A stretch of 64,000 bases of DNA, taken from positions 15,901,501 through 15,965,500 of the forward strand of contig NC_073356.2 in assembly GCF_027580225.2 (NCBI RefSeq), in the 5' to 3' direction. Below the pieces are notes generated by a model. It searched no databases. It saw only the letters and a program-made list of their open reading frames with translations, and had not been told where the DNA came from. This document shows positions 11,431-23,667 of the stretch, one piece after another; the stretch's first letter is position 1; the number at the start of each line of letters is the position of its first letter. The DNA is from Misgurnus anguillicaudatus. Taxonomy: Eukaryota; Chordata; Actinopteri; Cypriniformes; Cobitidae. A program made the translations under genes and the position numbers.

Positions 11431-12450
11431 AATAATGAGACTGAGAAGCCTCAGCACGACACAATGATACACATATTTTAGTTGTAAGACAAATGCAGAT
11501 AGTATATACACTCAGACACCACAGTTCTAGACATTTACACATCGTGTTGTTTACTTTCATTATCGCTTTTTGGTCACTATTGTGACATTCTTTTAGTGGT
11601 AAAGTTTTGTATTGTTTTATTGGTATTTGTGCATTTCTAATGATTCTGTACATACCATTTGATATGGATTGCACACAAAAATGGCAGGTACGTGCCAAAA
11701 TCTCAAGCCCCCGATTGGTTGGATTTATGCAACTTCTGCAAACAGGGTACACAGGTCTACCTGGTAAGAATTGGGTTTAGGTAACGGGTTGATACAATGA
11801 ACACTCTTAGAAAATAAATAATCACTGGATTAACCAGGTTAACAGTATTAAACCTTTGTACGATTGATGTACTGATCATGGCGCTTTCAACTGCTGATTT
11901 TTATACAAGCAAATGGGCTGATACAGATTTTTGATATATTTCTTTAAGTAATAGACAAGAAAGAATGTAAGAGTAAATCAACAAGATGTTTATTTGTTTG
12001 TTAACAGGTCAAACTGACCTTAAAAAAAAATTTGTAGTTACCTGTGACATATTGATATTAGACAACAGCTAAACAATTCCATGCAACTGTCAACTTTACC
12101 ATGATAAAGTCATTTTTCAAGTTTTAACCAAATGTTTTTATCCATACATTACTGAAATCTCAGATGTTAATATTTGGTGGCTTATATATCCATCCGAGGT
12201 CTCTTTTTAATTTTTTTTTTAAATGTTTACATTACTTTTAAGTTAGATAAGCAAAGATTTCAGAAATGTCACATCCATAATGCAGTTTTTTTCATATAAA
12301 TAACACATTTCCCTAATCTAAAACAGAAAGCACATCCATTAGAGTGGTCTGGTGTCTGGACTAAAAATATAAACAGATGGTTCAATATTGTTAATAAAAC
12401 TATTCTCTGGTAAATTATGTTTTACTTTTTTCAGTCAAAAAATTTAAATA
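11431..12450. other. unannotated AT-rich stretch
   Basis: No feature seen. It ends in an A-rich tract (about 12450-12477) leading into TA dinucleotides. Confidence 0.45.
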
Positions 12451-12467
12451 AAAAAAAAAAAAACAAA

Positions 12468-12476
<9 letters not shown>

Positions 12477-12498
<22 letters not shown>

Positions 12499-12499
12499 T
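12477..12499. repeat. (TA)n tract flanking a hAT element
   Basis: This TA tract is mirrored by the one at 13777-13824, so the hAT element inserted into a TA microsatellite. Confidence 0.9.
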
Positions 12500-13773
12500 T
12501 AGGGCTGTCAAAATTAACGCGTTAATAACGCGTTAACGCAAATTCATTTTAACGCCACTAATTTTATTAACGGAGATTAACGCAACGCGCAATTTCTGTT
12601 TGACCCTTGGTCCAGCCCATAGTTGAATGAACAGAGACGCAGACAAATGTGACTCTCTCTAAATGAGTAAAAGGTTTTCATAGAAATAAGAACATTAAGC
12701 AAATTGTCTACCAAATCCAATGCTCTAAATGCTCGTTGGACATCTGATATGATCTTTATTTATACGTCTGAGAGGTGTAACGTTACCGTCCTCCTAATGC
12801 TTAATCTAATACAAAGATGCGTCTCAATTCATTTTGGTTTCGCTTTTATGCATGACTTAGAAAATAGACTGCAGGACTTGCTTGATTTTAAAAGAGTCAT
12901 TAAGAGAGATAAAGTTCGGTACCTGATTAATGTTAAAGAGTTATTAAGAGCGACAAGACTCAAAAGCGATCCCCTCACGCTGACTGACTGATATCTGAAG
13001 CGCGTGCGCGACCCGGATATATAGACATCTACACAAAATTACAGTTTTACAAATATCTGTTTTGATAAGAATTCACGCAGGTAGGCTCTATCATCTGTTA
13101 TGTTTTAAGTAAATGTTTGGTTAACTGCTGGGTAAAAATATCTGATGTAACATTATATTAGATCACTTAGATTTTAAGCAGTCTGTCAATGTCAATCAAA
13201 CAAAAGGAAAAAAAGTTGAACATACATTGATGATGTTTTTGCTTTGTGTGTGCTAAATCTATTAGTTTTACCAGTGATTTTAAGGTATTGATGTGGTAAT
13301 ATAATGTATTGATGTGGAAATGTTTGTGGTAATTTGACTCTTTCAACTTCAAACACGTGTAGTTCTGTCATATTTTGTTAACAAATCATGCATTGTTCTA
13401 TGTTTTAATAGAGAATGTCAAAATATGAACAACTATTTTTTAAAAATGTGCTAATTCCGACTCAACTTGCCAGCACAGGTCACAAATGATGCAGCAGCAA
13501 ACAAAAATGGAGAAAGAAAAATCTTCTGAAAGGAAAATTCATATACAAAACAATGGCTGGTGATTCTGTTAAAATGTAAACAGGCTGTTGTTAACATACA
13601 TTTGCATAAAGCATCTATATGTATATATGATTAGAATATTAAAAACCTGAAAAGTGTTAAATTAGGGTAAATTTAGAATGGATAAAAATGTGCGATTAAT
13701 TTGCGATTAATCGCAGTTAACTCATGAAATCATGCGATTAATCTAGATTAATTTTTTTAATCTATTGACAGCC

Positions 13774-13776
<3 letters not shown>
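12500..13776. mobile_element. hAT-type element, TAGGGCTGTCAA ends, 1277 bp
   Basis: The termini TAGGGCTGTCAA and TTGACAGCCCTA are inverted repeats (one mismatch). Subterminal AACGCGTTAA and GCGATTAATC repeats occur at the two ends, as in a well-known teleost hAT group. It is flanked by ATATATAT on both sides, which fits an 8-bp duplication but is uninformative in a TA tract. The 95-codon frame at 12704-12991 is not recognisably transposase. Confidence 0.88.

Positions 13777-13824
<48 letters not shown>
13777..13824. repeat. (TA)n microsatellite
   Basis: The right half of the TA tract split by the hAT element. Confidence 0.92.
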
Positions 13825-13828
<4 letters not shown>

Positions 13829-14310
13829 AAATAAATTAAAATAATAATATTAAAATAATTTTCGCTGGATTTTGTTTTACTGGATTTTCAGCACAATTAT
13901 CAACAACATGATTGTTTTGTTTTAAATTAGATTTTTTTTACAAACATATATAATATGATTACAATTTTTCTACAACTTTAAGATTTATAAGTAAAGCAGA
14001 ATGATCTGATTTTAGCTCTTTGAATTAAGGCTAAATAAAACATACCAGCACAAACAAAGGCACCTGACAGGCTGAATAAAATTGTGAATTCAATGTAAAA
14101 TAATAAGAACTTATTATTTTTAGGCAGACAGAAATATACTTCATTATTTTCTTTATAGCTTCCTGCAGGTATTGCTGCTCAAGTTGTTTAGGTTATTATG
14201 GAAGTTAGATTTGTATACAAATGCATTATTATTGGACTTCAGTATAGCAACATTTGAATTCCTATGCAATATTTTTACAATGCCTAATGGTTAGTGTATA
14301 TTTATCCAAA
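13825..14310. other. unannotated AT-rich stretch
   Basis: Nothing recognisable. Confidence 0.45.
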
Positions 14311-14469
14311 ATTGTGACCAGTGTTTGGGGTAACGCATTACAAGTAACGTGCATTACGTAATAATATTACTGTTCTGAAGTAACGAGTAAAGTAACGCAT
14401 TACTTTTTAAATGTACACATTAATATTTGAGTTACTTTTTTAAAAAGTAATGCAAGTTACTTAAATAGT

Positions 14470-14840
14470 TCATTATGAGAGGGAGAAGGGGAGCGGATTT
14501 TTCAGGCGAGTCGAAGTACTCCCAAAAGTGCTATTCCGCCATAAATTATAGTTACCTTTTTAACCCGCTTTTAAAAGCGCCACATTTTATTTTGTGCCAC
14601 CATATTTGATCGTATAACTACTCATATTAAATAGGAAAAACGTTGATGTGTTTGGTCATTTCTAACTTCATCTCTGTTTGGTACCATTGAATGAACTGGG
14701 CTAAGCTAAATGCTACCAAAGTGTCGCGGCGCACCACAGGGCTTAAGTGCACGCACTAAGATAATAGAGGGATGTATCAACTGTTCTAAGTTAAGGTAAA
14801 AACATAGTTTAATATGACAAAACGATAGAGTATTCCTTTA
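14470..14840 (+). repeat. GCTAAATGCTA family copy inside hAT element
   Basis: This runs from GAGAAGGGGAGCGGA through CTAAGCTAAATGCTACC to GAGTATTCCTTTAA. It matches the inverted copy at 48481-48895 almost end to end. Confidence 0.7.
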
Positions 14841-14849
14841 AAGTTCTGC

Positions 14850-15118
14850 ATAATTAAGGGCGTGGCTACTTGAGTGACGGTGAGTGACGGAACAACCACT
14901 GCCGTCACTAGAGTCGAGCTAGGCGGGCGTGGTTTCAGCAACCAGACACCTCAGCTTCACCCGCGTCCCGCCTCTTCACCCATTTTCGGATATCCGTGAG
15001 TAATGCGCGGTGACGCGCGGCCAAGATGATGACGGCAGGCACCGCCTACTTTAAGCTTCAAAAACGATCTTCAGAAACCTATGAGTGATGTCACGGACAC
15101 TACGTTCATCTTTTTTTA
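14850..15118 (+). repeat. GGCGTGGCTACTTGAGTG family copy
   Basis: It shares GAGCTAGGCGGGCGTGGTTT and CACCGCCTACTTTAAGCTTC with the copies at 60213-60440 (same strand) and 28175-28440 (inverted). Confidence 0.7.
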
Positions 15119-15535
15119 CAGTACACCAGCCGGTGTAGAGACGACAAGCGCGAGTGATTTCAATGTTAAGTCAATGTGTAGATGCGTTGACGGGTGTCTG
15201 GAGATCTCGCGGCGCGAATGACGCGTTTGGCGGGGCGCGGTAGATAACAATTCCGCCACATTGCGCAAGTTGAAAAATTTTAACTTTGGCGGAAAATCGC
15301 GCGTAAACCAGTCAGGAACTTTCTCTAGTAGTGACATGATTACAGAAAGCGAACAGAGTCGCAGAAGCCCCTCCCATGATGCGAATCTCCGTGTGAATGT
15401 TTCGATGACTAGAATTTCACGCACGTCTTTCACTCGCAAATTAAACGATTAAACTCAAACTGTTCAAGCGGCAAACTAGTTTTTTTACAACTAGATTTTG
15501 ACGCCTCAAACGCAGCAGGTGTGAACCCATGGTAA
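15119..15535 (+). mobile_element. TGCTG-type MITE copy, both tips eroded
   Basis: It begins at CACCAGCCGGTGTAGAG and ends at GCAGGTGTGAACCCA. The same family has complete copies at 45822-46222 and 28496-29164 and an incomplete one at 55346-55772. Shared minus-strand open frames among copies (for example 15116-15439) reflect common ancestry, not a protein. Confidence 0.75.
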
Positions 15536-15832
15536 GGTGTGCACCTGTGTGGGAACAGTTTGAGTCAGAAACTGAGATGGCAGGCCAGAGTTCGACATTT
15601 TTGTGATGAAATAAGCAATTTCTGAATGCAGAACTTTTCAGTCATAAATTACCCCTGCAAGGTCTGAAAGAGATCAAACCTCAGCCAAGACAAAGTAACA
15701 GAAAAGTAACTAAAAGTAAGCATTACTTTCTATGAAAAGTAACTACGTAACGCAATTAGTTACTTTTTAGGAGTAACTTCATATTGTAATGCATTACTTT
15801 TAAAAGTAACTTTCCCCAACACTGATTGTGAC

Positions 15833-17459
15833 ATTGTAATGATTTACTGGCTTGTTTCTCCTTTCATCTACTGCACTTTGGCTTTGTCTTTTAAAATTGT
15901 AAATTTAGTCTCTGTATCATATATTTGCACTGTTACTTATAGGCACTGTATCTGAAATGTGCCATGTGTTTTAATAGTATATTAAAAAAATAGCATAAAC
16001 ACTTGTAATTAGTTTAAAACTTTCCCGTTTAATGTTATAATTTTTACTGTGTATTGTTTAAAGTTATCTTTGTACACCTAAGGCATAAGAGTAACTCAAT
16101 TCTCTGTATGTGCTGGACATGTGGCAGAATTGACAATTAAACAGACTTGATATTCTTAGCTTGTTTTGACATCTGAGTTTGGTTGAACAGAAGTAATTCA
16201 GTATTTTTCCTTAAATGAAATAACAAATGAACTGTACTTAGTTGATTTATGTATTGGTCAGACAGTGTCTTCCCATCTGAGTGGGTGGTTCTTGGCCAGA
16301 ACGGACTGCAAAGTGGGCCAGACTTGTGACAATGGTCAAAAGTCTGGATGAGATGTTTGCCTGAAGCCCACTACAGTCAGGGCTGTCGTTGTGAACTCTC
16401 TGTCTGCTTCATATGTGTGTGTGTGTCTGCCTGGGGAGGTTTAATTGAGCTGTGACTCATCTAATGGAGAAGGCAACAAGCTTGTGTCACACTGGGTGCA
16501 TGGCAGGACTGTAATGAATCAGTAGTGGCTAAAGACAACAGGTGTGTACGTGTGCCTGCCCAGTCTGGGATGGACAATTGGTAAAAAATAAAATAATAAA
16601 TGTGAAAAATGAAGGTTAGAGTGTGGGTGGATGCTCTGTAAATAGCAGGACGTTATCTGCAGGTGTGTGTATTTGTATCTGCTTGTGTTTGAGCAATGTT
16701 TTGAGTGGATGAAACCCAAGCTTTGCACATCCGGGCTGATTCACAGCTTCTTGTAATAAAGAACAACAGAATGAAAAGGAAGCGAGATGGAAATCCTTCA
16801 TGGGAGAGCAAATGCGGAAACGGTGATAGGTTTTGGGATCTTACACAAGATTAAAGATTTATTGGATAGTCCTGCTGGATTATTTCATGTGCACACCTAC
16901 ACCAAAGAGACATAAACTATTACTGTCTGCACAACATAAATTCTTATAAACAGGTCTGTACTGTTTTTGATACTGACAGCAACCGGACGGGGGTGGAAGG
17001 GATCTTTTTTTTTAAAGGTGGTCTACAAAACACTGGACCTAATCGGTTTTTGGCAACATATTACATAAGAAATCTTTTTTAACAGCAGTTTGGTAAACAG
17101 TAAGTTTGGCTTCAAGTTATTCAGAAGACATACCATCAAATAGACACTTGTTAAAGTGTTTGGCTGAGAAGGTAACCATAGCAACAGTGGTGCTTTTCAT
17201 TAGGATCAGTATTAAACAGGATATTTACAAAAATAAGTACAGTTGTTGTTATTTAGGCCTATGACAAGTAACTGCTTCATTTAAGAGCACTATTTAAGAT
17301 TGGATAACTGGGTTTAGGGCGAACCTCAATAGATTGCATCAATAGAAATTCTTTCAAAAAAGGTCTGAAAATCATATAATACAAGTAAAATTCACACTTG
17401 CTGTTTAGTATGCCAGATTACATAAGAAATGACGTGTTGGGACTGTGAGGTTATACTAA
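15833..17459. other. single-copy non-coding stretch, about 1.6 kb
   Basis: No exon or transposon ends. The part at about 16260-16830 is less AT-rich and not repeated here; it is a candidate for a conserved non-coding element. Confidence 0.4.
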
Positions 17460-17807
17460 GGGGGCGTGCACACCAAAGCTTTTTTACGTGGCTGAAAACA
17501 CACGGCGGACAGCTTTATTTGAGCCGAATGGCCATCTTTCTTCAGCTGAGCGCTTTAGTTGCTGTGATACTTCTGCTTTGTTTATCAGTCATTGTACGAT
17601 GCGCCGGTTGGTCGTTGTGATATTTGTCCTGCCCCTCCTCCACTGTGATTGGACGGTCGTGTGAGAGCTGACTGAGCACGGAAAAACCACAGAGCGCTGA
17701 CTTTCAATGCAAAAAAACAGCCAGCTGTCGACTTATTAAAAAAACCCTGCTCTTTCATTGGAAACAATTGAAAAAATACGCCGACGTAAAAAACTTTGGT
17801 GTGGCCA
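17460..17807. mobile_element. inverted-repeat MITE (GTGCACACCAAAG ends)
   Basis: The left end GGGGGCGTGCACACCAAAG is complementary to the right end CTTTGGTGTGGCC, and TTTTTTACGT/ACGTAAAAAA follows on the inside. The 63-codon frame at 17429-17620 starts outside and crosses the terminus, so it is not a gene. Confidence 0.75.
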
Positions 17808-17988
17808 GAGACAAATCTAAGATTAGCGTCACAAATTTTGTGGGTTCGTGGGAAAATGCCCATTCAAATAAATTGACATTGCCTAACTAGTGGGTCTGAG
17901 GGCTTACCCCCTTTTTCGTGGTCAACCAATTGCCCATTAATTTGCAAGCAATTTGTCACTTTTCTCTTACTTGTTGGTAAGTAAGAGG

Positions 17989-18337
17989 ACTAGTGTTTTA
18001 GTCAAGACCCCCTAAACTGAGACCAAGTCATGACCAAGACCAAGACAGGCCGAGGCCGAGACAAGACCAAGACTTTAAAGGGTCAAGACCAAGTCAAGAC
18101 CAAGACAGGCCGAGACCAAGTCAAGACCAAGACCAGTGCAAGTCACTGCATTAAAACACTTATGATAAAATGTGGAATATATGATTAGGCACTTCTTGTC
18201 TGTGTGTGTGCGCTTCTGAGACCAAGACGAGGCCGAGTAAAAATGCGGTCGATTCCAAGATGAGACCAAGACCTTTAAAAAGTGGTCTTGAAACCGGTCT
18301 TGAGACTGAGACCGGTCTCGAGAACTACAACACTAGT
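17989..18337. mobile_element. ACTAGTG-ended MITE with GACCAAGA repeats
   Basis: The termini ACTAGTGTTTTAGT and ACTACAACACTAGT are inverted repeats. The left interior carries irregular tandem GACCAAGAC units. I could not assign a target duplication. Confidence 0.75.
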
Positions 18338-18865
18338 TAGGACACTTTCCTTCATCACTATTGGCAAAACGAACACCTCCGAGGGCACCCTCTTGAAGCA
18401 CCCAACCATTGGCTGGTTAGGAATTCTCAGTCGACTCTATTATGGGGAGTTGGGGCATGTTAAACCGAAATATCAGTTGTTGGCAAATAAGTCCTTAAAT
18501 CCTGGAAAGCTCCTTATTACCAGTAAAGTGCCTTACAGCACACTGACCTTGTAGTAGTGCATCATAATTCTTCATTTTTAAGTCCGTGGAGCTTAAAAAA
18601 CTAAACTAGACTGATAATCAGTTAATATTCCCATTAATAATACAATCTATCAACACCTTGTTTGTGGTGATAGGGTGTGTGTGGTAGGCTGCTAATGTAA
18701 TGCTCCAAAAAGCTTTTTATTTAATGACATAAAATATTGAAAGAAGTTGGTTTTATGTGATAGTCTAGGAGAATTTGTATGGGGTGTGATGTCCTTTGAA
18801 GCAGGTGCAGGTGTTTTTTTTATTAAGGTGATCTGTCTTTTGGCATTGACTGTTTTGGTCTTCCA
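18338..18865. other. unannotated stretch
   Basis: The open frame at 18282-18554 starts inside the preceding MITE and shows no domain. No other feature. Confidence 0.4.
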
Positions 18866-19110
18866 TATCATACTGTTCCTGAACCCTCATCACTGGAGTA
18901 CCACAGGGTTCGGTACTTGGTCTTATAAGTTTCTCCATTTACACATAGATCTGTATTTTAGTCAGCATGTTATCCTCGGTACTGCTTTGTAGAGACATTT
19001 TATTTTCCCCTAATTGTCTCTACACCTGTTATTTCAGAGGAGATCTTGACATGCCTCTGTAACATAAAAATGGATGCCTACTTATCAACCATTTATAGTC
19101 AAATGTGGGA
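18866..19110 (+). pseudogene. LINE reverse-transcriptase fragment (L2/CR1-like)
   Basis: Bases 18892-18942 translate to TGVPQGSVLGLISFSIY, which matches the conserved reverse-transcriptase motif of non-LTR retrotransposons, usually written GVPQGSxLGPLLFxxY. A stop follows two codons later. Around 19040-19090 in another frame is LTCLCNIKMDAYLS, which resembles the downstream RT segment of L2-type elements. This is a short, broken, dead remnant. The clade is inferred from motif style only. Confidence 0.55.
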
Positions 19111-21635
19111 TATTCGTGACACCATAAAGGCGTTCCATTGCCCATCACTTCAGAGCAAAATGACAATGCTGCTGTTTGCTTTGCAGGTGTTTGATTGCAG
19201 GTGTAAACAAAGATCAAATTGTGGTGGATAAATTACGCAATGCGCTGATAGCATTTGTGTTGCAGGTGTACCATTATTAACACAGAGAATTATTTATGGT
19301 TGTATATGTGCTAGGTTGTACAGATTTCCTTATGTAATGTAGGGAGTTAGACTCATTTAAGTATTTTAGTTTTGATTTTTGTGCAACTTAAAATGACGTT
19401 TAATGAAATGCAGCAGTAATCTTGACAAAACTGAGCTCAGACAGGACAGCAAATCCTCCTGAACCAAATCTAAGTTGACTAATGGCTAACAGTTAACATC
19501 TCCCCCAGGTTCTTATAAACAGTAGGAGTCGCATACACATCCAGCACTATTTTGCTGACCTCATTGTAAAAAACCCACCCTTTTTCCTGATGCATTATGG
19601 TCCACAACATAGAAAAAACCGTGCTCTTTTCTTTGCTACTGATCTGTTCGGCTCGGCAGTAGTTATTTCATTGACAGACTAATACAACTGACGTCTAGCT
19701 GGTCTACTTGTCTCTTCCTCAAGCCCCCTTGAGTGCTTTCAGACTATAGGCACTTGACCTGTATTTAACGCCCCTGTGCAGATCTTTCCAGTGGCTCTCA
19801 GTAACATGATTACCAATTCATTGTTTGCCTGTTCTAGTGTATGTTTTAATGCATGATGCTAAAGAGTTGTTGGTTGTTAATGCTTTGCTTATATGTGTTT
19901 CGTGAGAACTGTTCTGGGTCATTATTACACTATTACGCTAGGGTGTTGCGGATATACTGGGTGGTAGCTACAGACAGTATATAGCTATTTACTGCCACAA
20001 CCCATAAGCACTCTTTCATTGGTCCACCAAGCTAACATTGCTACTGCTACTGCTTTTATATAAGCTAATCTGATCGTTTTGTTTTCTATTGGTTGTTATT
20101 AGCTTTTGAGACTTAAGGTATAGGAAAGTTTTTGCATATCATAAGTTGAGTTTTTAAGCCGTACAATCTAGACTCTATAAAGCACGTGGGCATCCGTGGG
20201 AAAACTTAGTGATGGAACCTTACAGAGTTGGCTTTAACTTGTACATTATTTTTAGCGGTGACATACTAAACTGTCTAGACTACTAAAATGTCCTAGAAAC
20301 TTCCAGAAACATTGCAAGTCAATTAGGGTAAGAAATTCATGCAAAATGTAACTTTCTCATAATATAAATGTTGGGGCTGCACATCATGGCTGGAAGTGGA
20401 TCAGAACACTGCTAGTCTGTTGGTGGAGATTTCACCTTCATCTTCATTATATGTTTGTGTGCTTGTGTTTCCTCCAACTGCCTTGATCTGGTATGAAGTT
20501 GTTAGTTCATTAATCAATGTCAAAATAGCAACATGACCTCCAGTGTTTCTTGTTTCAGAGTGATGCCACGTGACTGTGTCAAAAACGTACGGTATAGGCA
20601 GCCATTGACGGGCAAATGCAAGGATTAGTTGGTGTATTATGTCAAAGCAGGGCAACAGGATTCTTGTCTCATGCAGCCTTTTGTTTAGCATTTGGGCATG
20701 ACGAAAAACCATTTACTTATAACCTCATTCTCATATGTCTTAGTTTTGAAGAGCAAGACTTGATCTTCTCATCTATGATCAGATGTAGGCCTACTCATTT
20801 GAATGCGGTGTTTAATATGCAATAAACTGACTCACATGGGGCGTCCATAGGCTGTGTTTTTGATATTAACATGTGATCACTGTAATCTAGTTAATCAGAT
20901 TGGATCATCAACCAATCAGGACACAGCACATTTACACTTGTCAGAATCATGTTGGTTCTATATATAATTCTGATCGGATATCGGCATACTGTTTAATATT
21001 TATAATAATAATATAGTTTGCTGTGGAAAAATGACCAACAGTGCAAAGTCATATGAGGATGATGAGAAGGTTGGAATTAATAATACACAAAAATTAAGAT
21101 TTTGTGGGAGCATACGGGAAGAGGAGGGTAAAATTAATGGCGGGGTTTTGTGTGACATCATTCTGTAAATGCGATGGATGGAGGAATCTGTTTACATTAT
21201 ACCAAGATCACAATGTGACTTCCTCTGAACCAGGAAACAAAGATTAGCTATATAGGAATATGTACAAAATAATTGACGACAGACCGTTGGATTATTGGTA
21301 ATGTGGCACGATGTGAAGCGTTATTTTCATTATTATTTTAATTAATTATAAATAACTCAAAGGACCGGAGTCAATTATTTCCTTCATACCACAAACATTG
21401 CTCTGGTGGTTATTTTACATTTGACAGGTCAGTTGTGTGTTTATCGAAAAATAATGCATACATGGAACATTTCAAAATATATATATAAAATAGCAGCCAT
21501 CCAGGGCATCTGGATATTGTCAGAAGTTTTAAAAGTTTAAGAAAGTACTCTTTACTTTGCTTTATTATCCACGTTGTGGAAATTTGTCTCTGGCTTCATA
21601 AACACATCAACAAATAAGAAAAACAGTAACGCATA
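19111..21635. other. single-copy intronic or flanking stretch, about 2.5 kb
   Basis: No transposon ends, exons or RNA genes recognised. Short open frames such as 20401-20712 (minus) have no identifiable motif. Confidence 0.45.
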
Positions 21636-22180
21636 ATGCGGCTTTCACATAGGACGCGGTGTGCGCTGTGAAACCCATTCATTTCAATGGCTTGCGCCGC
21701 GCAAGGGCGGTTTGTTGTTGCGTCGAGCAAAGCGTGAGCACAGCTTGCGCCCACGGCGTGGTTAAAGTTAAAAATAGTTTAACTTTTGTGCTGCGCTCTG
21801 TGATGATTACTCGTGCGGCCAATAGAAACGGGGCATCCAAACAAGCGCCAAAATGAAAATGGACCAAAAGCTTATACTGTGTTTCGAAATTCACGGAGCT
21901 TTATAATACAAGTTTACGCCCCTACAGAGACATCGGAAGGAAAGCTGTGTCATGGAAACACATAGCAATTCAAGTTGGCATGTTAGGTGTGTTTTAAGTC
22001 AGGTAGCTTGTTGTAGGTAGGCAGCTTAAAGTTACGTAAAATAGAGATGGGCAACATCAGTCGCTGTATTCCTCATCCACTATTTAACCCAAGTATAAAC
22101 ACTGTATTCACTTATTGAAAACCCTGCCTACTTTGGTCTGGCCAGCACAGCGCAAATCGTGTCCTATGTGAAAGCCGCAT
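21636..22180. mobile_element. inverted-repeat MITE, 545 bp (GCGGCTTTCACATAGGAC ends)
   Basis: The left ATGCGGCTTTCACATAGGAC pairs with the right GTCCTATGTGAAAGCCGCAT: 20 bp, perfect. The interior is CpG-rich near the ends. The target duplication is unclear (at most AT/TA). Confidence 0.85.
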
Positions 22181-22646
22181 ATCACATTAAAAAGAACATC
22201 AGTCATTTACATTTAGCACTTTGACAGCACTAGGCACGAAAGATAATTGGTAAACACACTTGAAGTTTAAGAAGACTGCTGAAATAACGCAGATCAGTCT
22301 TTTACATTGTTCATCTGCTGCAGTTGTTGCATTGAGGCTCTATCTTACATTTTCAGTCGGTCACAGCGAGCTGCGGCGTGCTGGCCGATCTCCAAAAACA
22401 GATATTCAGAGCATAGACTGCTGACACAAGAAGGAGCCGTCTCCAGAAAAAAGAGGATTGAAGCGAGGGAGCATCTTGACTGTTTGCGTTCTGGCTGATA
22501 TCGGAGCTGTCAGTCAAAAAAAAAAAAAAAAACCTGAAACTGTGTCCTGGGGACAAAAAGAAAAACTTCACTCATACTCCTTCCAAACTTCCTCCCACAT
22601 CTTTATCTCTATAAATCAATTCAGCTGTTGTTCAAATTGGATGTGA
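22181..22646. other. single-copy stretch with A-tract
   Basis: Contains an A-tract near 22516-22532. The segment 22350-22510 is GC-richer, with an acceptor-like TTACATTTTCAG at its left, but I find no donor or coding match. Confidence 0.3.
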
Positions 22647-23158
22647 TTTAAAGGGCACATATTATGCAAAATATGTTCGGACATAAATGTGTGTTGGCAG
22701 TGTGTGAACACAACCACCCTACAATACAAAACACCCTCTACTTCTTTTTTAATCCCCATAAAACAAAAGCAGTTTTATTAGACATGCTGTTTTTATTCTC
22801 TTGTTAATCTGATGTCACACTGATAAAGCTCCGCCCACAGCCACTGACTGACTGCTTAATTTTACCTCAAAACTTTTCTAATTGTGCACATTTTAGCTAA
22901 AGATACTATTGTCTCCGACTGTATTCAAAGGAATCAGATCTATTTTTAACCGAAAGCGCTCACTGTTTGTTGGTAAGGGAGTGAGGGCAGTAGCTCATTT
23001 GCATTTAACAGTGCTTTTTAGCTCCCACCCAAATTCTGGACATGCTATAACAAATGATCTGTGGGGTATTTTGAGCTAAAACTTCACAGACACATTCTAG
23101 GCACACCTGAGACTCATATTACATATTGTAAAAATGTGCATACTATGTGCCCTTTAAA
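22647..23158. mobile_element. TTAA-type MITE (AAAGGGCACATA ends)
   Basis: TTTAAAGGGCACATATTATGC at the left pairs with GCATACTATGTGCCCTTTAAA at the right. The interior includes AAGCTCCGCCCAC and a TTTGCATTTAACAG motif typical of this teleost repeat class. Non-coding. Confidence 0.85.
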
Positions 23159-23667
23159 AACAGATTTGGATTTTATTCATGTGCTGGGGTTTAATATCAG
23201 AGGATGCTAGTTAGGGAAGTGTATACATGAAATATGCTTTTAATAATATCACACAACTCTATGTTTCTAGGACTGCGCATGGTCAGGTACTCTTTCTTCT
23301 TTGATATTTTTGTGCTGGTCCCCCCCTTCCCAATGATTTATCATGCAAATGATCCAATAATTTGCTCCACTACAAAAGTTGACATTGTTTGAACTTTATT
23401 TGATCTGCCTGCTGTGCTACACAAGGTATCGCCCTTTGGAATGCACTGGGGTACGCTGATGTGAACGATGTGAAAGGGCCTTTACAGTTTCAAAATATCG
23501 ACAGTACGGCTTCGTGAGAAATGTTTAATTAAGTGAAATTGATTACGCAATTGATTTTCTGGGGGTGTTTTTTCTAGACACATGAAACACAATGCAATCT
23601 ATTTACAAAAATTCTTCATAAGAGTTCTCAATGGCTTTAACCAATAGCCAAATTCTTCAAAAAACTT
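23159..23667. other. unannotated stretch
   Basis: Nothing recognised. Confidence 0.45.

Larger units (their letters stand above)
14319..15824. mobile_element. hAT-type element (AAGTAACG family) with internal passengers
   Basis: The ends CAGTGTTTGGGGTAACGC and TTTCCCCAACACTG are inverted repeats. Subterminal AAGTAAC words occur on both sides. It is flanked by the exact 8-bp duplication ATTGTGAC (14311-14318 and 15825-15832). Three other repeat families fill the interior (about 14470-14840, 14850-15118 and 15119-15535), so the element is a vehicle for older or later insertions. No transposase is seen. Confidence 0.9.

Noticed and set aside
11342..11752. 136-codon minus-strand frame
   Set aside because: No domain, no splice context, and no neighbouring exon in the same orientation.
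12704..12991. hAT transposase
   Set aside because: The 95-codon frame shows no BED finger, catalytic or dimerisation motif; the element is non-autonomous.
15116..15439. Minus frame shared with 28873-29100 (peptides such as EILVIETF and PPKLKFFN)
   Set aside because: It lies inside a short inverted-repeat MITE with no room for a transposase, and the frame is not kept in the copy at 45822.
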